Part shown: positions 57,501 through 64,000 of the stretch, piece after piece
How the letters are laid out: every line of letters starts with the position of its first letter
How positions within the stretch are numbered: the stretch's first letter is position 1
Assembly (NCBI GenBank): GCA_963691815.1
Contig: OY829648.1
Span: 26,833,917-26,897,916, forward strand
DNA from: Echiichthys vipera
Taxonomy: Eukaryota > Chordata > Actinopteri > Perciformes > Trachinidae
DNA length: 64,000 nucleotides
Direction of reading: 5' to 3'
The notes under the pieces: generated by a model
Told to the model about the DNA's origin: nothing
The model's database searches: none
Seen by the model: only the letters and a program-made list of their open reading frames with translations
Program-made: the position numbers and the translations under genes

Positions 57501-60500
57501 TTAAAAAGTTGTTATGTCAGCAAACATTGAGCAGAAATGTTGATGTGCAGGGCTGAGATATGGCCACCCAGCCAGTGGAGGGGGAGGAGTCCTGCTGGCA
57601 GCCATTCATGAAGAGCACTTCCATTGTGAAGAAGTCAGCCTGCATAATACTGAATATTTGTACTACACATAATGGTGATTATGCACCATTCAGACAGAGG
57701 CACTTTGACCTGCTCCTCTGAAACATTACACCTGCTTCAGAGCTCAGCCTGCCATTGTTCCTGCTGAAGTGGCGCACGCTGCAGTCTGAGACAGGCGGAA
57801 TTCCCCCCACAGTCTATATGATAGCACTGCTGCAACTTCTGGTATGTGTACAGCTGGACGGGCTTGGGGGTGAGGAGGGGGGAGGAGACGTGGGGCCATA
57901 ATCTGAAGCTGGCACTAATTTTGGTTTTGGAAATCCCCAACACTGCATGATGAATGATATTAATACTTGACTTACAAACACAGGCATATCTAATGAAGCA
58001 AATCATTTAAGCTATGCAGGAGGTACACATGAGGGAGTGTTGCATCTCGATAAAGATATAAAACTATTTTTAATGAGATGTAGGAGATTGATCATACAGA
58101 TCAATCAGTGTGTTTTGCAAATTGGAATATAAGCGTTTGCAATATCAACACTAGATGCTTTAACTGCTTGAGAGGAGCAATGATGTAAACATGAGGCAAA
58201 ATGTACTTTTTTGTCAAATGCTCAGAGTTGACCAGCCACTTGCATTTTATATTTGGCTAGTGGATGCTGCTAATTGTACTCCCTGGATGGACAGCTACTA
58301 CACTGTATTTACATGCTGTGTACCTTGTCAATCAAACATGAATACCAAATAATGAATATACTTATTTGTGACAATTAAAAGGAAAAATAAGCACAATATT
58401 TTGACAGGCTAAAAACACTCAGAAATAAATCAATGAGCAGGGTAAAGCATATGTTTATGTCAGTCAGAGTTTACTGTTAGCTAAGTCATGACAGGATATA
58501 TGAATCAAATTGATTGGATGTGTCCATGTCGGCTAACTAAGCTACCGGTTATTAATGATGGAAGCTAGCAAGCTAGCAGTAACGTAATTAATAACATACG
58601 TATGTTCAATAATAGCGAACACTCAGTCGCTTTGTAACCATTATGAAAAACAATTATATCCGCCATGTTGCTTTTACGTCGTCCCTGAGAAAGACGTAAC
58701 GTGAGCTAGCTTGTTGACTTTAGCCTATTTAGCAATTTCATTATGATGCTAAGGAAAACAACTTTAGGTCATTTTTAGCTCCGTTTCGCTATGCTAAGCT
58801 ATTGTTTTGGATACATGTTTGACATTGTATCTCTCCAGCACAATTAGCTGTACCTGCTGGAGATGATTTAACCAAATGTTAACGTTACAAATATTATAAT
58901 TACAAACTTCTGGCTGTTCAACCGTTTTACCGTCAGTGTCTCGACCTGGATGCACCTGTTGCCTTTACGGCCCTTGTGTGGTGTCATGGCAACCAGAGTC
59001 ACGCAGGATAAGATGATTTCTATATTTTGTAAAATCTCATAAATATGTTTAATGAAAATTATGCAGCACCCTTCATCGATCAAACAAAGAAAATATAGCC
59101 TCTGTGTGTTCTATATTAGTGAGTTATTGCAACTTAATTATAATGTCTTTGACTTATATCTCATTATTATATATTATCGACTGTTTTAATGTTACTTTCT
59201 AAGGATTGATTGCAGTCACTGGAAAAAAACAACAACAAAACTCTGTGGATGAATAAAAAAATAACAAAGTAGAGTGCAGGTGGAGCAGGTGTGGTGTCAT
59301 CTCTGTTTATGGATAAGGGAGGATTAAGGTGTGGTCCTTATGACCTCTACCTCACTTAAGCTTCCTTTGATTCAGGCTTTAACTTTCCTTTAAAATAGGC
59401 TATTTGGCAGAACTCGTTCAACTGTCGTCTCATTAACTTGTCCAAAAGAGCCTTGCTTCACAGCAGTGACTGTTTACCAGTTAGAGTCCAGAATATAATC
59501 ACAAAGGTCGTGCATCAGGTTCAACATGTAGCCGTGTAAATATTATTATAATAAAACTGGAGCCTACACCTACTGATGTCATGTTCTTCTACACCTAAGT
59601 GTTCAATCCAGAGTTAGTGATGTGTGCATGATTTCTCTGCAGCTACATGTGTGCATGGTCCTGCAAACTCTTACTATTATGTTATTTTTGATAAATATAT
59701 TGGTAAATATATAAGTGTTCAAAAACGCATTGGCATCCAATCAAGACTAAGGCCATTAAACAATAAGGAAAACATAAAAGTGGAAAATCTTAATTTATAA
59801 AATTCCGATTATAGTCGGCTAGATGAGAAAAATAAGTTCATTATTGAACATACGGACAGAATTTGTGAAATTCTGGTTTAGTTTTAAAAAAAATCTATGT
59901 CTAATCTCTATAAACTCTTTTTTTACAATGATATTTAGAGTTGTTTTAAAAGACTGTTCAGATAGACGGATTTGTCCCTATTCTGACTGTTGTTCGTCTG
60001 CTTTTGGGTGTCTGGTTACTCAGAGAGTTTTTCAGTTAGCCTGAGGCGAAGGCTGTTCAGCATCCACTTAAAGACAGTGCAGCGCCTCCAGACGAGACTG
60101 GGGCAGAGGTCAGCACTAAACAGGGATGGCCATTGTCTCTTGGCAGGTTGGGCACACCGGCCGATGAAAATGCAATCAAAACAAACAGCCCAGCCGATCG
60201 GGGCCCTTCTCCAGTGTCCTTATTAATCACTTGTTCAAAGGCCTAAGACCTTCTCCCCCTCATCTGTCAGCCGTGGCTGGAAGAGGGACATGACTGCAAA
60301 ACAATAGAAAGCCCCAAAGTTTCTCCTCTTCTTATCCCCTTACTTTTATAGAAGTGAAACAGTCTGAAGTCAAATCCTTTGGGGCGAAAGGACAGGCACA
60401 AATTCCTCTAAGGTTTGGAATGCAAAGAAAACAAGAGAGGAGGAGAAATGTAGTGGGCCACATAGATATTTTTATACTTGGAAGCTGAATGAAATCTAAA

Positions 60501-61017
60501 AAGCAACTCTCTAGAAAAATGAATACTAACTTCCTGGCTCAAAATTAAAGCACCGCCGGGGGCAGGTGTTACTTGAAAGAATCATATAATACATGAAGTT
60601 ATCATGGTCCAATAAATGAATTATTGTAAGGTCAGAATCTGAACTTTCTGGTCAATCAAAGCACAAAACTTGAGGCATAATGACAACTACAAGGACACTG
60701 TGGTGTTAAAAGTGCCAAAGAGCACGTTTCTGCACATTAATGCAGGTAAGGATAAGATGCAAGAAAAAAAACATTCATGATATATTATACAAGTGATTAA
60801 TATTATATGGACACACAGTGATATGACATTGTTGCAGATGGAAAATCAATCAAGGTTTTTCTGTGTAGACTTTTTAAAATATAATTTTAACTAAAGGAAA
60901 TAGTCTGATCATGACTGAACTCTGTAATTATTAATGATTAGACAAGCGCAATGTAGTAAAGTGACCTGATCTGCAAAACCTTCAGTGTTAATTTAACAGT
61001 ATGCAATTTTTTACTTG

Positions 61018-61059
<42 letters not shown>

Positions 61060-62356
61060 ATGTTATCCACCTTCAATAATATCAAAAAGAACATTTTTAG
61101 ATTTAAAAAATAATTTAGACTTCATTTAGACACTCATTTTTAACCTACTGTGTGTCGGTGTGTGTTCAGTGACCTTTTTTCTGAACATTGATAATAAAAG
61201 AAAGAAAGAAAAAATCCCCTTTTGTGTGCTTTTTAAAACATTTATCTAAATTGTACTCGAGTACCTTACTGATGTACTGTATGTTAATAGATAGATCTCG
61301 ATTCACAGCCTGTCGGTGTCAAAATGATTATATATTGATAATTGTTAAATTGCTCTTATTGCTTATTTATTAGGTTGATCAAAAACCACAGTATTTTGTT
61401 ATGTGCATTTTAACAGTAGTATGCCATGCCTGTCATGCAGTATATCATGTTAATTTAATTGTTAGAACATACAATCATTGGGCTTCCTTTTTTCTGTTTT
61501 CTTCTGTTTGATGTTCTAATGTATTTAATAATTACTTTATTGATTTAGTTGTCATTGTTTTTTTGGGGAGATGCCTCTATAAACCCATTTGGATCTTTTA
61601 AAAATCCCGCAATATATATGTTATCTGCGTCTTGATGTCTGTGCTAATAAATCAACTAAATGACTCTTAATTAAATGCATAATCTCAGATGTCATGGAAG
61701 CTTAATAATATTCTGGCATTGTGTTATTATCACAGCTATGGTATTGACTTTTATGGGTCAAGATATAGACGATTGAATATTGTGCGGCTTCTAATAAAAT
61801 GGCATTATTCAGTCGTTTATCATTCTGATTTAAAAACATCTGCGAAACATCTGACATCTTTTGAATAACAGCACACACTATAAAGTATCTTTGGTAAGGA
61901 TCAGAAGAAGACCAAGCAACCGCGTTGTCATGTAATCCGTCTGCCACTTTGGCCCTAATGGTCCTTTACACATGCATTGTTGACATAAGTATGGCACACT
62001 TATAAATATATATTCAGGACAGAGCAGCAGCTGAGGATCCAGGCAGACACGACTGTTTTCAGGTCGCTTTGGTCCTCCAGACAGTATCAGTCTGACTGGA
62101 AGTCCAGATCAGACAAAGAGCCAATGAGTTTCAATAAGTCAGAACTTCCCATATATGTGCCACATGTTAAATCTGCGCAATATGTTAAGATGCTGCTTCA
62201 GGATTTAATAAAGACTGTAAAGTCACTTGGCCTCGGATACAGGGTAATATTCAGGAAAACTAATTCTGTAACTCATCAGTTTATACAGCTTGTATGTACT
62301 TACCGATGAAAGGGAAACTCTGGGTAATACTGCACAGCTGTGAAGGGTGAATTCAT
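28697..62356 (-). CDS. tp63: Tumor protein p63, TA-alpha form
   Basis: p53-family transcription factor of epidermal stem cells. Fourteen exons, 5' to 3': 62304-62356, 57252-57386, 57007-57136, 44702-44959, 36303-36489, 36058-36173, 35118-35227, 34882-35018, 34566-34648, 34358-34482, 30585-30730, 30046-30190, 29098-29191, 28697-28993. The frame is 2016 nt, 671 aa (human 680). Order: transactivation motif (54-61), DNA-binding domain (about 170-365) with zinc ligands in KRCPNHELSRE and MCNSSCVGG and the [11 protein letters not shown] contact loop, KKRR nuclear signal, tetramerisation helix (405-445), PPPPY motif, SAM domain (543-610), inhibitory segment FTLRQTISFPPRDEW and IKEE sumoylation site at the end. 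SAM plus this tail exclude tp53, and residue matches favour tp63 over tp73. ATG 37 (MSQ) is the shorter canonical TA start. A second promoter and alternative ends are listed separately. Confidence 0.97.
29098..29191 (-). CDS. tp63: tp63 exon 13 (SAM, first half)
   Basis: Residues 542-573: SFLIRLGCAGCLDYFTAQGL, TNIYQIENYNME. Skipping it joins exon 12 to exon 14 in another frame and gives the beta form. Confidence 0.96.
29192..30045. other. tp63 intron 12
   Basis: Non-coding. A degenerate fish-repeat-like piece lies near 29340-29440 (gggggagagagaggggaccc); otherwise nothing recognised. Confidence 0.5.
30046..30190 (-). CDS. tp63: tp63 exon 12 (PY motif)
   Basis: Residues 494-541 plus two bases: MTPMMGTHIPM, SLSPTHALQQ and SSHCTPPPPYPMDSS. 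PPPPY is the binding site for WW-domain ubiquitin ligases of the Itch class. Confidence 0.96.
30585..30730 (-). CDS. tp63: tp63 exon 11
   Basis: Residues 445-493: SQPSYGSCSPTHGKVNKLPS and VSQLINPQQRNTLTP, the conserved second transactivation/linker segment. The donor is gtaagt. Confidence 0.96.
31975..32015. repeat. (GGA)n tract
   Basis: A trinucleotide run directly downstream of the gamma stop codon, within that isoform's 3' UTR. Confidence 0.9.
32032..32107 (-). CDS. tp63: tp63 gamma-specific terminal exon
   Basis: After cctccctgcag the frame continues from exon 10 as HLIKARLGSQLMDPAGEQ and then RRRCSSS and TGA. The human gamma tail starts HLLSACFRNELVEPRRE, so the alignment (H-L, A, L, P, R) and position in intron 10 support the assignment. 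The tail is shorter than in human (about 25 against 38). It gives TAp63-gamma of 469 aa without SAM or inhibitory segments. A (GGA)n tract follows the stop. Confidence 0.75.
32262..32647. mobile_element. TTAA-flanked MITE in tp63 intron 10
   Basis: Bounded by TTAA at 32258-32261 and 32648-32651, with inverted ends aggggaac and gttcccct. 386 bp, non-coding; the interior (cactttacactggatgacat, ttttggtccgtctcagacca) matches a common fish repeat. The TTAA target suggests piggyBac-type mobilisation. Confidence 0.8.
32648..34357. other. tp63 intron 10, promoter-proximal part
   Basis: AT-rich intron sequence between the MITE and exon 10 with no feature I recognise. Confidence 0.5.
34358..34482 (-). 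CDS. tp63: tp63 exon 10 (tetramerisation)
   Basis: Residues 404-444: GREIYEILVKIKESLELMQY, LPQHTIESYRQQQQNLLQK. The Gln run is shorter than in human. It is the branch point for the gamma and alpha forms. Confidence 0.96.
34566..34648 (-). CDS. tp63: tp63 exon 9
   Basis: Residues 376-403: FRQVSHGIQMSTIKKRRSTD with the nuclear localisation signal, ending EEVFCLP before gtaagt. Confidence 0.95.
34882..35018 (-). CDS. tp63: tp63 exon 8 (DNA-binding domain end)
   Basis: Residues 330-375: [31 protein letters not shown]. Contains the DNA-contact arginine equivalent to human p53 Arg273. Confidence 0.97.
35118..35227 (-). CDS. tp63: tp63 exon 7 (DNA-binding domain)
   Basis: Residues 294-329 plus two bases: VGTEFTTILYNFMCNSSCVG and GMNRRPILIIVTLETR. 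Supplies the second zinc-binding Cys pair and the L3 loop arginine. Confidence 0.97.
36058..36173 (-). CDS. tp63: tp63 exon 6 (DNA-binding domain)
   Basis: Residues 255-293: GQIAPPSHLIRVEGN, QYVEDSITGRQSVLVPYEPPQ. The acceptor is cttccag. Confidence 0.97.
36303..36489 (-). CDS. tp63: tp63 exon 5 (DNA-binding domain)
   Basis: Residues 193-254. Encodes LKKLYCQIAKTCPIQIKV, RAMPVYKKAEHVTEVVKRC and PNHELSREFND, with the first zinc-binding Cys and His. The donor gtcagt is weaker than the others. Confidence 0.97.
37738..38169 (+). mobile_element. TTAA-flanked MITE in tp63 intron 4
   Basis: TTAA at 37734-37737 and 38170-38173 bounds a 432-bp non-coding element starting aggtcccatattgt and ending gaataaggaacct. 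It is the same family as 6763-7107 (shared tatcaaaatgttcactccac-type and aacatgttcaagtagaaacc-type blocks). An open frame across it is fortuitous. Confidence 0.8.
38606..38734. repeat. (CA)n microsatellite
   Basis: About 129 bp of CA units with two CCA interruptions near 38657 and 38665. Confidence 0.97.
43340..43445. repeat. AT-rich tract
   Basis: A-rich then (AT)n low-complexity sequence in tp63 intron 4. Confidence 0.9.
44064..44461. mobile_element. TTAA-flanked element with facing repeat ends, tp63 intron 4
   Basis: TTAA at 44060-44063 and 44462-44465. The left part reads tatcttgctgagagttagatgag; the reverse complement of the right part reads tttcttgctgagagatgataag, so the ends are imperfect long inverted repeats. 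The right end also has the tttgggaaatacactaattt block of the 10771-10985 family. Non-coding. Confidence 0.6.
44702..44959 (-). CDS. tp63: tp63 exon 4
   Basis: Residues 107-192 of TA. Encodes SQYTNLGLLNSMDQ, a Ser/Pro/Asn linker ([20 protein letters not shown]) and the start of the DNA-binding domain (FDVSFQQSSTAKSATWT). Confidence 0.97.
49461..49502 (-). CDS. tp63: tp63 DeltaN first exon
   Basis: Encodes MLYLETGSTTSYSE and then gtaaga, matching the DeltaN-specific start of vertebrates (human MLYLENN...). Fourteen codons, phase 0, join directly to exon 4 (SQYTNLGLL). The resulting DeltaNp63-alpha is 579 aa (human 586) and lacks the TA domain. It lies inside TA intron 3 and has its own promoter. 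Confidence 0.95.
49651..49660 (-). promoter_or_regulatory. TATA-like box of the DeltaN promoter
   Basis: Minus strand ggtatatatg lies about 150 nt upstream of the DeltaN ATG, implying a start near 49625 and a 5' leader of about 120 nt. Motif and position only. Confidence 0.5.
51505..51605. repeat. (GA)n microsatellite
   Basis: About 100 bp of nearly pure GA in tp63 intron 3, a purine-pyrimidine mirror tract able to form triplex DNA. Reading frames through it are artefacts. Confidence 0.97.
52187..52576. mobile_element. hAT-like non-autonomous element, tp63 intron 3
   Basis: Ends tagagatgtttcaatacc and (reversed) tagatatgttcc...aatacc form an imperfect inverted repeat. The interior has gataccaataccagcatttt and ttaggcagtattgg, typical of a dispersed fish family. 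Related 'caatactttt' pieces at 51838-51880 and 52095-52135 may be a second broken copy. Confidence 0.65.
55575..55965. mobile_element. MITE with 'cagggttcctaca' ends, tp63 intron 3
   Basis: Left end cagggttcctacag and right end ggatccacagggaccctg are imperfect inverted repeats about 390 bp apart. The interior has 'aagactttttaagactcttt' and 'ccttttaagacattttaagg'. A common fish MITE, non-coding. Confidence 0.7.
57007..57136 (-). CDS. tp63: tp63 exon 3
   Basis: Residues 63-106, with SVQPIELNF and IQISMDCITM matching human. It ends in phase 0 before gtaagt, so both it and the DeltaN exon can join exon 4. Confidence 0.95.
57252..57386 (-). CDS. tp63: tp63 exon 2 (TA domain)
   Basis: Residues 18-62. 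Contains SWRESS, the internal start MSQ at residue 37, and the transactivation helix DVFNQLFDMLD. The human Trp position is Phe here. Confidence 0.93.
57387..62303. other. tp63 intron 1
   Basis: 4.9 kb non-coding. It contains a YY1/CRE-like cluster (58640-58700), complex transposon-poor sequence at 60220-60520, a (TA)n run (61021-61056) and a plus-strand TATA-like site (62001-62008). Confidence 0.6.
61021..61056. repeat. (TA)n microsatellite
   Basis: Pure TA dinucleotide run in tp63 intron 1. Confidence 0.95.
62304..62356 (-). CDS. tp63: tp63 TA exon 1
   Basis: Encodes MNSPFTAVQYYPEFPFH plus two bases and ends CG before gtaagt. It corresponds to the human TA* first exon (MNFETS...). The join to exon 2 is in frame. 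It is fairly diverged, so assignment rests on position, ATG, phase and the PE/QY pattern. Confidence 0.82.
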
Positions 62357-62560
62357 GATGACTTCACTTTGCTGAAATCTTCAAAGTGACCAGCTTGTCA
62401 TAAAGGCACATGAATCAACAGCTGTGCATTAGCTACAAAAATATATACAATTAATGAAAAAATAAATAAATACAAATAAATAAAAGGGCTGTATTAAAGT
62501 GCCGGAGGGTACAGTGCAGAGTGGAGAACGTTTGAGAGATGAATTTGAATTTAGGTATTT
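62357..62560 (-). promoter_or_regulatory. Putative TA promoter of tp63
   Basis: Sequence upstream of the TA ATG. The minus strand has a TATA-like tgtatatattt at about 62440-62451, some 85-95 nt before the ATG, and no CpG cluster. Assigned by position only. Confidence 0.4.
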
Positions 62561-63599
62561 TTTCTTCCGCTAGCCTACAAATAGGAGGGGCTTGTGTCAG
62601 CTCTCTGACCAATCCCCAGCTACTGTTGTACAAGATATCACTCTCAGTTGCTAGGATATAGATATCAAGCAACTACATTTGACCCTGCAGCTCCCCGCCC
62701 AACAGACACAGCTAGCAGTTATCCTGAAAAGCTCACCCCTACCCTACCCCTCTCCTCAATGTGTCCCTCTGGACACTTCTTCCCCAGTGGTTTTGTGGGT
62801 TGGGGGTATGTCTGTTTCATCACACTTCTTACCAAGGCCTAGGAGGCTGTGAGCATGCTCAATATTGCCACAAAAACATGCTGAAAAGCAGAGATTATTC
62901 AGTAAAGGCACAAAGATTTAGTAAGTGAAACTATAAAAAATCACCCTAATATTTAATAATGAGGAAGTGAAACAGTCTCTTTGGACTCAGATGTCTAATG
63001 AGATACTGGTGTTATAAGATTGAGACACAAAACCAAAAAAATTGCCATTTGAAAACCCTTCATGGTAGTAGCCAACATAAAGGCTTATTTGAGCACACAC
63101 ACATATTTTGCTGCATCCTAGCACATACTTCCAACTCAATATCAGACTCTCCTTCTCACCCAACTAGTATGACACTGTAAACCTAGAGGTCTGTGCGGTT
63201 TTCAGAGATGAACAGCAGATGAATCAGCAGGCTAAAATAAAAGGTATAGGGTCACAGCGGGGGGAATGATAATAAATAGATGTGGTGTATCCAGGGAACA
63301 CAAACCTCTAAGCTGCTCTCTTGTACTTTTAATAAACACATAGTCTTCTGTCTTCCTTCTGACTGCCTGCTCTGCACCTAATGACACTGATGCAACAGAC
63401 TTGGGCCAACCTGATGACGTGACACTCACGTCACCCAGCTGTTATTTTAAAGATACTCATACACAGATTTCCTTGTTATTTAAAGTTTTTATCAAAGCTG
63501 TGGATCTGAATTGTCAAGGACACCTGTACAATTAAACGAGATATTAAAATATAATATATATAATAATAATATATATAATAGATATATTAAAAAAGACTT

Positions 63600-63985
63600 T
63601 ACAGCCATGCTAGCACCATATATTACTCTTACAGTGGTGTCCACCTCTAGTGGCTGCAGAAATGATCACAGAAGCAAAGGAGGAAGGCCGCATAGGGAGG
63701 AGGTTGGATGGATGGGTCAAACAAACACTGGACTTTCAGCCAGCAGACCTCTGTTTGTGTCCCGTGTGAAACCTAAGTAAGCGTTGACTTAACTTATGTA
63801 TCAACGTTAAGATACAGTATGTAACGTATGTGACCTTCCTTCGTACATTACTGAAGTGAGGCTACGGAACAAACTTATTTTACCTCAAACTGTGCCTTTT
63901 CCTAAACCTTACCAAGTAGTTTTGTTTCCTAAACCTAATCAATATGTGAACGTTGCACAACGTTAAAACTGTGAGTGTCACATCT
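63600..63985 (+). repeat. Composite fish repeats
   Basis: 63636-63775 carries 'gtccacctctagtggctgca', then 'ggaaggccgcatagggagga' and 'cactggactttcagccagca'. 63885-63985 carries 'tttcctaaaccttaccaagt' and 'cctaaacctaatcaa'. Both are familiar fish repeat segments. The open frame over the first part is not a gene. Confidence 0.55.
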
Positions 63986-64000
63986 AGGTATGAGCATGTG

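Noticed and set aside
63634..63656. CTCF-like site ccactagaggtgg (minus strand)
   Set aside because: It sits in a probable dispersed repeat and has a mismatch in the core, so I do not claim a functional boundary.

Overview
This is nuclear DNA of a ray-finned (teleost, probably percomorph) fish. The evidence is two intron-containing vertebrate genes with GT-AG splice sites, long AT/CA/GA microsatellites, and many short DNA-transposon remnants of families common in fish. I read all exon joins by eye from reading frame, splice consensus and remembered human homologues; no alignment was run.

Layout. (1) 1-16000: no gene found. It holds AT-rich spacer with interspersed repeats, a decayed Tc1-like transposon (5231-5753) and a TTAA-flanked MITE with a second insertion nested in it (6763-7107). 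(2) 16020-24903, plus strand: zbtb11 complete in ten coding exons (16307-24614, 1181 codons). It encodes an integrase-like HHCC finger, a BTB domain, AT-hooks and twelve C2H2 fingers. A CpG-containing, TATA-less promoter lies just upstream. (3) 24904-27500: a 2.6 kb tail-to-tail spacer with a scattered 'catagtatagtatg' satellite and a 5'-truncated LINE bounded by an 11-bp duplication. (4) 27500-62500, minus strand: tp63 complete. Fourteen exons encode TAp63-alpha (671 aa). A separate first exon at 49461-49502 gives DeltaNp63-alpha (579 aa), and an alternative terminal exon at 32032-32107 gives the gamma form. Skipping exon 13 gives the beta form, with a five-residue tail as in human. The 3' UTR has two perfect miR-203 seed sites and two polyadenylation signals. 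(5) 62500-64000: flank upstream of the TA promoter, ending in fish repeats.

The two genes are convergent neighbours and encode unrelated nuclear DNA-binding proteins; nothing in the sequence suggests they act together. I saw no CRISPR array, rRNA or tRNA. I did not find a convincing new biological system. The most useful leads are the reconstructed tp63 isoform set, a Trp-to-Phe change in its transactivation motif, candidate regulatory sites in tp63 introns, and several precisely bounded transposon insertions.
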